Of a stretch of DNA of 7,771 bases, positions 1-5,979 are shown one piece after another (the first letter of the stretch is position 1; every line of letters begins with the position of its first letter). The notes below the pieces were generated by a model. That model was not told where the DNA came from. It saw only the letters and a list, made by a program, of their open reading frames with translations, and did no database searches. The position numbers and the translations under genes are program-made. Origin of the DNA: Gammaproteobacteria bacterium (lineage in GTDB: Bacteria > Pseudomonadota > Gammaproteobacteria > Steroidobacterales > Rariloculaceae); the NCBI GenBank assembly GCA_016927175.1, contig JAFGNC010000099.1:1-7771 (forward strand), read 5' to 3'.

Positions 1-1731
1 GAGGACGCGCTGAACCTCGTTCGCAACGGCGAGCGTCGGCTCGATCCGGCGGCCGTCGATCTGATCCTGAGGTCGGTCGACGAGGTCAAGCGGATGCTCG
101 GCGCCGTCGCGGCCGGCGGATCGCTCGAGCCGGCGCCGGAGTCGCTGATCGCGGGGCTCGACGCCCTGACGCGCTCCGCCGCCGATTCCGCCGCCGCGAA
201 CGCGGGGCAGGGCGGGGGCGCCGATGAACCTGCCGGCGAAGGCATCGACGACGACCCGGTGCTCGCAGACTTCGAGGCGATGCTGAGCGCCGCGGCCCCG
301 CCGCCGGCCGAAGCGCCCGGCGCCGCGGCAGAGGATCCCTGCGCGGCCGGCGGCGATCCGGCGCCGCCGGGCGGCGACGAGATGACAGAGGAGGAGTTCG
401 ACGCGCTGCTCGACGCGATCCAGGGCCGCGCCGCCGCGCCGAGCGCGGCGGCACCGGCGGCGGCCGCGCAGGAGCCCGCGGACGCCCGTCGCGAGACGCC
501 GTCGGCGCCGAGCCGCACCCCGGCCGAGCAGACGCTGCGCGTCGACGCGAATCGTGTGGACGGGGTCATGAATCTCGTCGGCGAGCTGGTGCTGGTCCGC
601 AACCGCCTCGCGACGCTGCGCACCCGCGTGCGCGACGAGGACCTGACGAGGACGCTGTCCCGACTGAACCTCGTCACGGCGGATCTGCAGGCATCCGTCA
701 TGCGTCTGCGCATGCAGCCCATGGCCAAGGTCTTCGGGCGATTCCCGCGCGTCGTGCGGGACCTGGCGCGTCAGCTCGGCAAGGACGTCGCGCTCGACAT
801 GCGCGGCGAGGGCACGGAGCTCGACAAGGGCATGGTCGAGAGCCTCGCGGATCCGCTCGTGCACCTCGTGCGCAACGCCGTCGACCACGGCATCGAGATG
901 CCCGACGAGCGCGAGCGCGCCGGCAAGCCGGCGCAGGGCCGCCTGTCGCTGTCGGCGCATCAGGAAGGCAATCACATCCTCGTCAGAGTGACCGACGACG
1001 GCGCCGGCCTCGATCCTTCCGTGATCAAGCAGAAGGCCCTCGACAAGGGCCTGATCGACGCCCGCGCCGCGCTGCAGATGGCGGACGCCGATGCGCTGCA
1101 GCTCGTGTTCGCGCCCGGCTTCTCGACCCGATCCGAGGTCAGCGACATCTCCGGCCGCGGCGTCGGCCTCGACGTCGTCAAGAGCCAGATCGCCCGCGTA
1201 AACGGGTCGGTCGACATCGAGTCCGACAAGGGGCGCGGCACCGACATCGTGATCCGGCTGCCGCTGACGCTCGCGATCCTGCCGGCGCTGCTGGTCGGCG
1301 TGGCGGGTCAGCGCTTCGCGGTGCCTTTGCCGATCATCGAGGAGATCCTCGACCTCGAGCCGAGGGACTGCTCGTACATGGACGGCAGCGAAGTGCTGTC
1401 GCTGCGCGGCGACGTGCTGCCGCTGCTCGATCTCGAGCGCTGGGTGGGGTCCGGCCGCGCCGAGACCGCCGCGAGCGCCGGGCGCAGGTTCGTGGTCGTC
1501 GCGAACACGGGCCGGCGCACGGTGGCGCTGCTCGTGCACGAGCTGATCGGGCAGGAGGAGGTCGTGATCAAGTCGCTGGGCGAGCGCCTGGACGGGCTGC
1601 CCGGCTTTGCCGGCGCGACGATCACAGGCGACGGCGGCATCGCGCTGATCGTCGACGTCGGCAGCCTGTTCGGCGAATGGCCGCGGCTGGCGGTGCACGC
1701 GTCGACACGGGCGGCGGGAGCGGCGGCATGA
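1..1731 (+). CDS. cheA: Chemotaxis histidine kinase CheA, 5' end missing
   Basis: CheA is the cytoplasmic kinase that passes phosphate from its P1 histidine to CheY under receptor control. The frame is open from base 1; the first ~31 residues match the last helices of a P1 (Hpt) domain, so the start codon and phospho-histidine lie upstream and the ATG at 94 is internal. Window residues ~36-177 form an Ala/Pro/Gly/Asp-rich linker. P3 dimerisation begins at ~178 (TLRVDANRVDGVMNLVGELV). The P4 ATPase shows the N box LVRNAVDHGIE (~289-299), G1 DDGAGLD (~332), the F-box PGFST (~372) and G2 GRGVGLDVV (~385). P5, a CheW-like domain, runs from ~428 to the end at 576. The stop overlaps a 14-codon ORF (ATGA). 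All kinase boxes are intact, so this should be an active enzyme. No folded P2 domain is apparent. Confidence 0.97.
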   Translation, partial: EDALNLVRNGERRLDPAAVDLILRSVDEVKRMLGAVAAGGSLEPAPESLIAGLDALTRSAADSAAANAGQGGGADEPAGEGIDDDPVLADFEAMLSAAAPPPAEAPGAAAEDPCAAGGDPAPPGGDEMTEEEFDALLDAIQGRAAAPSAAAPAAAAQEPADARRETPSAPSRTPAEQTLRVDANRVDGVMNLVGELVLVRNRLATLRTRVRDEDLTRTLSRLNLVTADLQASVMRLRMQPMAKVFGRFPRVVRDLARQLGKDVALDMRGEGTELDKGMVESLADPLVHLVRNAVDHGIEMPDERERAGKPAQGRLSLSAHQEGNHILVRVTDDGAGLDPSVIKQKALDKGLIDARAALQMADADALQLVFAPGFSTRSEVSDISGRGVGLDVVKSQIARVNGSVDIESDKGRGTDIVIRLPLTLAILPALLVGVAGQRFAVPLPIIEEILDLEPRDCSYMDGSEVLSLRGDVLPLLDLERWVGSGRAETAASAGRRFVVVANTGRRTVALLVHELIGQEEVVIKSLGERLDGLPGFAGATITGDGGIALIVDVGSLFGEWPRLAVHASTRAAGAAA

Positions 1732-1772
1732 GCGGCATCGGCGGGTATTCGCGAACGGAGCCGGGCCGATGA
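1728..1772 (+). other. 14-codon ORF bridging cheA and motC
   Basis: An ATG overlapping the cheA stop (ATGA) opens a frame of 14 codons, MSGIGGYSRTEPGR. It closes with a TGA at 1770-1772 that overlaps the motC start at 1769. It is too short to assign to a family and does not resemble the N-terminus of CheB, which occupies this slot in Pseudomonas. It could be a translated coupling peptide carrying ribosomes from cheA to motC, or simply chance. The motC Shine-Dalgarno-like GGAG (1757-1760) lies inside it. Confidence 0.25.
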
Positions 1773-2527
1773 TGCGCGGACTGCGGCTCGACGTCCTCAG
1801 CGTCGCCGGCGTCATCCTCGGCATGGCCGCGATCCTGCTCGGCAGCGTGCTGAAGGGCAGCGGCCTGTCGGCGCTGTGGAACGTCGCGGCGTTCGTCATC
1901 GTCATCGTCGGCACCGTCGCCGCGGTGCTCGTGCAGGTGCGGCTGCCGGTCTTCGTGCATGCGCTGAAGATCGTGCGCTGGATCTTCCTGCCGCCCGACA
2001 GCGACGGCGAGGAAGCGCTGAGCCGGATCCTCGAGTGGAGCCGCATCGCGCGCCGCGACGGGCTGCTCGGGCTCGAGCAGATCGCGGAGCAGGAGACGGA
2101 CGAGTTCGTGCGCAAAGGCGTGCAGCTGCTCGTCGACGGGGCGGAGCCGGAGACGATCCGGCACACGATGGACGTCGAGCTGTCGTCGCGCGAGAGCTTC
2201 GACAAGCGGGGCGCGCGCGTGTACGAGAGTCTCGGCACATATGCGCCGACGCTCGGAATCATCGGCGCGGTCATGGGGCTGATCGCGGTCATGCACAACC
2301 TCGCCGAGCCGGAGAAGCTCGGCTCCGGCATCGCGACGGCGTTCATCGCGACGATCTACGGCATCGCGTCGGCGAACCTGCTGTTCCTGCCGATCGGCAA
2401 CAAGCTGAAGGACGTGATTCAGCAGAGCACGATGCACCGCGAGATGATCGTGGACGGCCTCGTCGGCATCGCCCGGGGAGACAATCCGCGCAGCATCGAG
2501 GTGCGGCTGCGCGGGTATCTCAGGTAG
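1769..2527 (+). CDS. motC: Flagellar motor stator protein MotC (MotA family)
   Basis: This is the MotA-family subunit of a stator complex in the inner membrane, which couples ion flow through the MotB-type partner to flagellar rotation. At 252 residues it has the usual family length. Four membrane segments are visible: ~9-27, ~34-56, ~157-176 and ~185-209. Between the second and third lies the cytoplasmic domain with R95, G98 and E103 in RRDGLLGLE. Their spacing matches the E. coli MotA residues R90 and E98 that contact the rotor protein FliG. The third segment carries the typical APTLGIIGAVMG, whose Pro160 probably corresponds to the functionally important proline of MotA. The first of two adjacent ATGs is chosen because GGAG ends 8 nt upstream. 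motD follows 13 nt later, as in Pseudomonas motCD. Whether the ion is H+ or Na+ cannot be read from this sequence. Confidence 0.95.
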   Translation: MMRGLRLDVLSVAGVILGMAAILLGSVLKGSGLSALWNVAAFVIVIVGTVAAVLVQVRLPVFVHALKIVRWIFLPPDSDGEEALSRILEWSRIARRDGLLGLEQIAEQETDEFVRKGVQLLVDGAEPETIRHTMDVELSSRESFDKRGARVYESLGTYAPTLGIIGAVMGLIAVMHNLAEPEKLGSGIATAFIATIYGIASANLLFLPIGNKLKDVIQQSTMHREMIVDGLVGIARGDNPRSIEVRLRGYLR

Positions 2528-2540
2528 CGCGGGGGCCGGC

Positions 2541-3437
2541 ATGGCAAGGCGGCGAGAACCGGAGCACGAAGGCAATCACGAGGCCTGGGCGATTCCCTAC
2601 GGCGACCTCGTGACGCTGCTGCTCGCGTTCTTCGTCGTCATGTATGCGATCTCGTCGGTCAACGAGGGCAAGTACCGGATCCTGTCGGATTCGCTGGTCG
2701 CCGCATTCCGCGCCGCGCCGAAGTCGCTCGAGCCGGTGCAGGTCGGCGATCTGTCCCGCTCGCGGCACGAGGTGCAGACGCGGCCGAGCCGGACGCTGGT
2801 TCCGCTCGAGACCGATCAGCCTTCGCTCGCGATGCTCGAGCGGACGCCGGAGCTCGACAAGCTGCAGCGCTTCGGCCTGTCGCTCGAGGAGCTCGAGCAG
2901 GCCGCTGCGCTGATCGAGGAGATCAACGAAGCCATCGTCGAAGCGATCGAAGAGCTGGTCGACGAGGAGCTCGTGCGCGTGCGGCGCGACCGCTTCTGGC
3001 TCGAGATCGAGATCAACACGAGCGTGCTGTTCGCTTCCGGCAGCGCCGAGATCGCGACGGGCGCCCTGCCGATCGTGGACCGGCTCGGCGGGATCCTGTC
3101 GGGCACCCCGACCCGAATCTACGTCGAAGGGCACAGCGACGAGCTGCCGATCGCCACGCCCGCCTTCCCGTCGAACTGGGAGCTGTCGGCCGCGCGCGCC
3201 GCGAGCGTCGTCAGGATGTTCGCGGCCGAGGGCGTCGAGCCGCAGCGCATGGCCGTCGTCGGCTTCGGCGAGTTTCAGCCGGTCGCGGACAACGACACGC
3301 CGGAGGGGCGGCGCTTCAATCGGCGGGTCGTGATCGTCGTCATGGCCGGCCGGGAACGGATCAAGACGCAGCGTACGCTCGAGGCGCTCGGCCTGTCGGC
3401 GAAGCCCGCGCCGGCCGCGCCGGAGACGACGTCGTGA
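2541..3437 (+). CDS. motD: Flagellar motor stator protein MotD (MotB family)
   Basis: This is the MotB-family partner of MotC, anchoring the stator to peptidoglycan and supplying the ion-binding aspartate. The 298-residue protein has a short basic N-terminus, then one membrane helix (~19-38) preceded by WAIPYGDLVTLLLAFF. Asp22 there corresponds to the essential Asp32 of E. coli MotB. A linker with a very acidic helical stretch (~111-147) leads to a periplasmic OmpA-like domain (~151-268). That domain has the peptidoglycan-binding signatures YVEGHSDELPI, SNWELSAARA and a closing NRRV. A short tail rich in Lys, Ala and Pro ends the protein. The Shine-Dalgarno signal is weak (a G run just before the ATG), so coupling to motC 13 nt upstream is likely. 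The stop overlaps the parC GTG. Confidence 0.95.
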   Translation: MARRREPEHEGNHEAWAIPYGDLVTLLLAFFVVMYAISSVNEGKYRILSDSLVAAFRAAPKSLEPVQVGDLSRSRHEVQTRPSRTLVPLETDQPSLAMLERTPELDKLQRFGLSLEELEQAAALIEEINEAIVEAIEELVDEELVRVRRDRFWLEIEINTSVLFASGSAEIATGALPIVDRLGGILSGTPTRIYVEGHSDELPIATPAFPSNWELSAARAASVVRMFAAEGVEPQRMAVVGFGEFQPVADNDTPEGRRFNRRVVIVVMAGRERIKTQRTLEALGLSAKPAPAAPETTS

Positions 3438-4282
3438 AAACCTGGAGCGTCTGCAATCAGAAGGGCGGCGTCGGCAAGACGACCACGGCCGTCACGCTCG
3501 CGAGCCTGCTCGCCGAGCGCGGCCGGCGCACGCTGCTCGTCGACCTCGACCCGCACGCGTCAGCGAGCGCTTACCTGCTCGAGGACCGCGACTCGCCCGG
3601 CGTCATGGCGCTGTTCGCGGCCGCGCTCGAGGCGGGCGGCGCGCGGCACGGCCGAGCGGAGCCCGGCGCGGGCGGGCTGCTGCGGCACGCGGAGCCGACG
3701 GCGCAGCCGAACCTTTCGATGCTGCGGGCGACGCCGGCGCTGGCGTCGCTCGAGCGGCGCAGCGCAGGGCTCGAAGGCATGGGCGCCGCGCTGTCCCGGG
3801 CGCTCGCGGCCGCCGGCGGCGCGGTGGATCACGTCGTCGTGGATTGCCCGCCGACCCTCGGGCTGCTGATGATCAACGGGCTCGCCGCGGCGGACCACGT
3901 GCTGATTCCGGTGCAGACCGAGCACCTCGCGCTCGAAGGCTTGAGGCGGATGCTGTCGACGCTCGCGATGGTGCAGCGCTCGCAGCGGCGCGACATCCCG
4001 CGCACGATCGTGCCGACGATGTTCGACCGGCGCACGCGCGCGAGCTGTCACGCGCTCGAGCAGCTTCGCGTCGATCACGCGCAGGCGCTGTGGCGCGAGG
4101 CCGTGCCGATCGACACGCGGCTGCGGGACGCCGCGCGCTCCGGGCAGCCGGCGCCGGCCTACAGCCCGCAGAGCCGCGCCGTCGCGGCGTACCGGCGGCT
4201 GCTCGAGGGACTGCTGGCAGAGCCGTCGGACGCGCCCGACGACGCCGAAGCCTGGCAAGGCGAATGCGCGGTGGCTTCGTGA
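3434..4282 (+). CDS. parC: ParA-family ATPase ParC, polar placement of chemotaxis arrays
   Basis: This is a MinD/ParA-type deviant Walker ATPase without a neighbouring parB, in the position of Vibrio parC and Pseudomonas PA1462. In Vibrio this protein directs chemotaxis arrays to the flagellated pole through ParP. The Walker A motif KGGVGKTT is at residues 10-17, with signature Lys10 and catalytic Lys15. The A' motif VDLDP is at 36-40, followed by His where many relatives have Gln. Walker B VVVDCPP is at 134-140. The 282-residue length is typical. There is no N-terminal DNA-binding extension, unlike plasmid ParA of type Ia. The start is a GTG overlapping the motD stop (GTGA), with no strong Shine-Dalgarno, so translation is probably coupled. 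Residues ~62-92 form a Gly/Ala/Arg-rich insertion-like loop, and the acidic tail beyond ~263 looks unstructured. Confidence 0.92.
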   Translation: MKTWSVCNQKGGVGKTTTAVTLASLLAERGRRTLLVDLDPHASASAYLLEDRDSPGVMALFAAALEAGGARHGRAEPGAGGLLRHAEPTAQPNLSMLRATPALASLERRSAGLEGMGAALSRALAAAGGAVDHVVVDCPPTLGLLMINGLAAADHVLIPVQTEHLALEGLRRMLSTLAMVQRSQRRDIPRTIVPTMFDRRTRASCHALEQLRVDHAQALWREAVPIDTRLRDAARSGQPAPAYSPQSRAVAAYRRLLEGLLAEPSDAPDDAEAWQGECAVAS

Positions 4283-4788
4283 GCGCGCCGATCGAGCGCC
4301 GCTGCGAGGCGGCGCTGCAGGACTACCTGGACGGCCTGCTGCCCGCGAGCGACGGCGCGCCGACCGAAAATGCGTCGGCCGGCGACACGCCGGTCAATGG
4401 CGAGCCCGCCGCCGACGCCCGGAACGTGGCCGGCGCGTACTGGCTCGTCAGCGCCGGCGGGGTCGCGCTGGCGCTGCCGGCCGCCGAGGTGGCGCCGCTC
4501 GAGTCCGGCGCGGCGGAATCCGCGGACGCCGTCGTCGACGTCGCGCTGATCGTCACGGGCCGGCCTTCGCCGCCCGGCGAAGCGCTGCGACATCTGCGGC
4601 TGCGCGCGCATCCGGCGCATGTGCTGCGCGTCGCGGCGGTGACGCGCCTGATCGACGTCCCCCCGGACCGGATCCGCTGGCGCACGAGCGCGCACCCGCG
4701 CCCGTGGCTCGAGGGGATCATGCAATCGCCCGCGGCCGCCGTGCTGTCGGTCGCGGAGCTCGTAAAGGAGGCGCAACGTGGAGAGTGA
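4279..4788 (+). CDS. parP: ParP-like CheW-domain protein, array retention partner of ParC
   Basis: The product (169 residues from GTG 4279) sits between parC and cheW, where Vibrio and Pseudomonas carry parP. ParP there links ParC to CheA and holds CheA in polar arrays. The N-terminus has the short helical motif ALQDYLDGLL (residues 12-21), of a type seen at the start of these proteins. An Ala/Gly/Pro/Asp-rich linker follows (22-50), then a divergent CheW-like (AIF) domain (~53-165). The best-preserved part is IRWRTSAHPRPWLEG (132-146) and the closing VLSVAELV helix. The middle of that domain looks about 20 residues short. The GTG overlaps the parC stop as GTGA, mirroring motD-parC. An ATG at 4264 in the same frame is an alternative start adding five residues. 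The end overlaps cheW by 11 nt. Confidence 0.82.
   Translation: MSAPIERRCEAALQDYLDGLLPASDGAPTENASAGDTPVNGEPAADARNVAGAYWLVSAGGVALALPAAEVAPLESGAAESADAVVDVALIVTGRPSPPGEALRHLRLRAHPAHVLRVAAVTRLIDVPPDRIRWRTSAHPRPWLEGIMQSPAAAVLSVAELVKEAQRGE
4763..4771 (+). promoter_or_regulatory. Strong Shine-Dalgarno site for cheW inside parP
   Basis: TAAAGGAGG lies within the last codons of parP, six bases before the cheW GTG at 4778. It is the best ribosome-binding site in the plus-strand gene run and fixes the cheW start in preference to downstream codons. The neighbouring genes parC and parP have weak sites and overlap start to stop. This suggests cheW is initiated independently and perhaps made in larger amounts. 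Confidence 0.85.
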
Positions 4789-5290
4789 AGCGCTCTACAG
4801 GACGATGCTCGACGCCCGAGCGCTGCTCGATTCGGCCGCGGACGATGGGCCGGGGGCAGCGGGAGAACGCTGCATCGCGTTTCGGGTCGCGGACGAGCTC
4901 TACGCCGTCAGCCTCGGCGCGGTGCGCGAGGTCGTCGTGCCGCCGGACATCGTGCCGGTGCCGGGCGCCGGCCCGGACGTGCTCGGCGTGACCAACCTGC
5001 GCGGCAGCGTCGTGACGGTCGTCAACGCCCGAACGCTTTTCGGCCTCGCCGGGTGCCCGGACGGCGCGGCCGCGCGCGTGCTGATCGTCGATCGCGGCGC
5101 CGGCTGCGTCGGCGCGCTGGTGGATGCGGTCGAGGACATCATTCTCGTCGATCCCGACGGCCTCGGCCCCGTGTCCGGATCGCGCGCGCCGCAGGCTCAG
5201 CTGCGCGGATCGCTGATGCTCGGGGAGCAGATCGCATTCGTCGTGCACGGCGACGCGCTGTGCGGCGTCGGGCCCGCGAATCGGGGCTGA
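4778..5290 (+). CDS. cheW: Chemotaxis adaptor CheW
   Basis: CheW is a cytoplasmic scaffold that joins methyl-accepting receptors to the P5 domain of CheA. The 170-residue product has a ~30-residue N-terminal extension. A full CheW domain follows (~31-158): CIAFRVADELYAVSLGAVRE, IVPVPGAGPDVLGVTNLRG (with the conserved NLRG at 63-66), VVNARTLFGL, then LIVD and VGALVDAVEDIILVD in the second half. These match the standard order of CheW landmarks. Start is GTG, chosen for the AAGGAGG six bases upstream, giving an 11-nt overlap with parP. It is the second CheW-fold product in the run, but unlike ParP it keeps the canonical features, so it is the likely working array adaptor. Confidence 0.93.
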   Translation: MESEALYRTMLDARALLDSAADDGPGAAGERCIAFRVADELYAVSLGAVREVVVPPDIVPVPGAGPDVLGVTNLRGSVVTVVNARTLFGLAGCPDGAAARVLIVDRGAGCVGALVDAVEDIILVDPDGLGPVSGSRAPQAQLRGSLMLGEQIAFVVHGDALCGVGPANRG

Positions 5291-5304
5291 GCGCGGCCGG
5301 CCCG

Positions 5305-5505
5305 ATGCGACGCGTCGCGGACAAGGACACGGTGCTGCCGGTATCCAGGGTACGCGGCGTGAGGCATACTCCGCCTGTGAACGAAGAGTCCCGTCGGAGC
5401 GAGCCCCGCTCGCCGGGCGGCAAAGAAGAACGGCAGCAACGATCCCGCAGGCGCGGCGGCTCCGAGTCTCCCGCCGGCGGCTCCCGGATCGACGAATACG
5501 CGTGA
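5305..5505 (+). CDS. Possible small basic protein between cheW and the DUF2802 gene
   Basis: An ATG 14 nt after the cheW stop opens 66 codons in the otherwise empty 214-nt gap. The predicted product is Arg/Ser/Gly/Glu-rich, with a strongly basic middle (KEERQQRSRRRGG) and the C-terminus SRIDEYA. No domain or membrane segment is visible and I do not recognise a family. In favour of translation: its TGA (5503-5505) shares a base with the DUF2802 ATG (TGATG), and that ATG has no Shine-Dalgarno of its own. Against: no clear ribosome site upstream, and about 77% GC at third positions, less biased than the neighbouring genes. An internal GTG at 5377 would give a 42-residue form. The stretch could instead be untranslated leader DNA. 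Confidence 0.35.
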   Translation: MRRVADKDTVLPVSRVRGVRHTPPVNEESRRSEPRSPGGKEERQQRSRRRGGSESPAGGSRIDEYA

Positions 5506-5927
5506 TGGCCTCACTCGACGCGCTCAGGCTGGCTTCGCTGTTCGCGGGGCTGGTCCTGCTCGTGCTGGCCGTCTATCTGATCCGGCTTCAGATCGCGATG
5601 CGCGCGCGTCTCGACGCGCTCGGCCGGACGCTCGACGCGCAGCAGTACGAGCTCGACACCTTGCGGCAGCAGGTGCGGGACCTCGGCGAGGCGGCATTCG
5701 CCGCGGGCGGCCGCGAGCGGCAGCTGGCCGAGCAGGTCGAACAGCTGACGCAGCAGCAGGAGCAGATGCTGTCCCGCGACGGGGACACGGCGCCGTACGT
5801 GCAGGCCATTCGGTCGGCCCGATCCGGCGCGTCGGCCGAGAGCCTGATCAGCGCCTATGGCCTCAGTCCCGGCGAAGCCGAGCTGGTCGTGGCGCTGCAC
5901 GGCCCCCGCGGCCGCGGAGACGCCTGA
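5505..5927 (+). CDS. DUF2802 membrane-anchored coiled-coil protein of the flagellar/chemotaxis cluster
   Basis: This is a 140-residue protein of unknown function, in the place of Pseudomonas PA1465 at the end of the cheA-cheW run. It has one N-terminal membrane helix (~8-26, AGLVLLVLAVYLI). A charged coiled coil rich in Gln, Leu, Arg and Glu follows (~31-90). The compact C-terminal module ~97-132 (PYVQAIRSARSGAS, then LISAYGLSPGEAELVVALHG) is the hallmark of DUF2802. The helix-turn-helix-like look of this module is suggestive only. The protein should sit in the inner membrane with the coiled coil in the cytoplasm. ATG 5505 is chosen, overlapping the upstream TGA; a GTG at 5502 would add one residue. 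No Shine-Dalgarno is visible, suggesting coupling with the small ORF before it. It is the last gene of the plus-strand run. Confidence 0.85.
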   Translation: MASLDALRLASLFAGLVLLVLAVYLIRLQIAMRARLDALGRTLDAQQYELDTLRQQVRDLGEAAFAAGGRERQLAEQVEQLTQQQEQMLSRDGDTAPYVQAIRSARSGASAESLISAYGLSPGEAELVVALHGPRGRGDA

Positions 5928-5928
5928 G

Positions 5929-5956
5929 CCGGCTTCCGCGCCGGCGAGGAAGCCGG
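5929..5956. terminator. Hairpin between convergent genes, possible bidirectional terminator
   Basis: CCGGCTTCC at 5929-5937 pairs perfectly with GGAAGCCGG at 5948-5956 (9 bp, 10-nt loop). It begins two bases after the DUF2802 stop and ends 24 nt before the stop of the minus-strand HDOD gene. No T tract follows on either strand, so it is not a textbook intrinsic terminator. Its placement suits transcript ending or 3'-end protection for both operons. GCCGGC inside the loop could also pair with the left arm. Confidence 0.5.
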
Positions 5957-5979
5957 GCTGCAGGGTGCGCAGCGGCCGG

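Noticed and set aside
94..96. ATG at 94 as the cheA start
   Set aside because: The frame is open to base 1, and those codons encode recognisable P1-domain sequence (LVRNGER, VDLILRSVDEVKRML), so the gene starts upstream of the window.
1622..2575. Minus-strand open frame (317 codons) opposite motC
   Set aside because: It is Asp/Arg/His/Ala-rich with no domain and lies across a convincing four-helix MotA-family gene.
3844..4278. Upstream extension of the parP frame to an ATG at 3844
   Set aside because: It would overlap most of parC, and its translation is Ala/Arg low-complexity. The real parP begins at GTG 4279 (or ATG 4264) near the parC stop.
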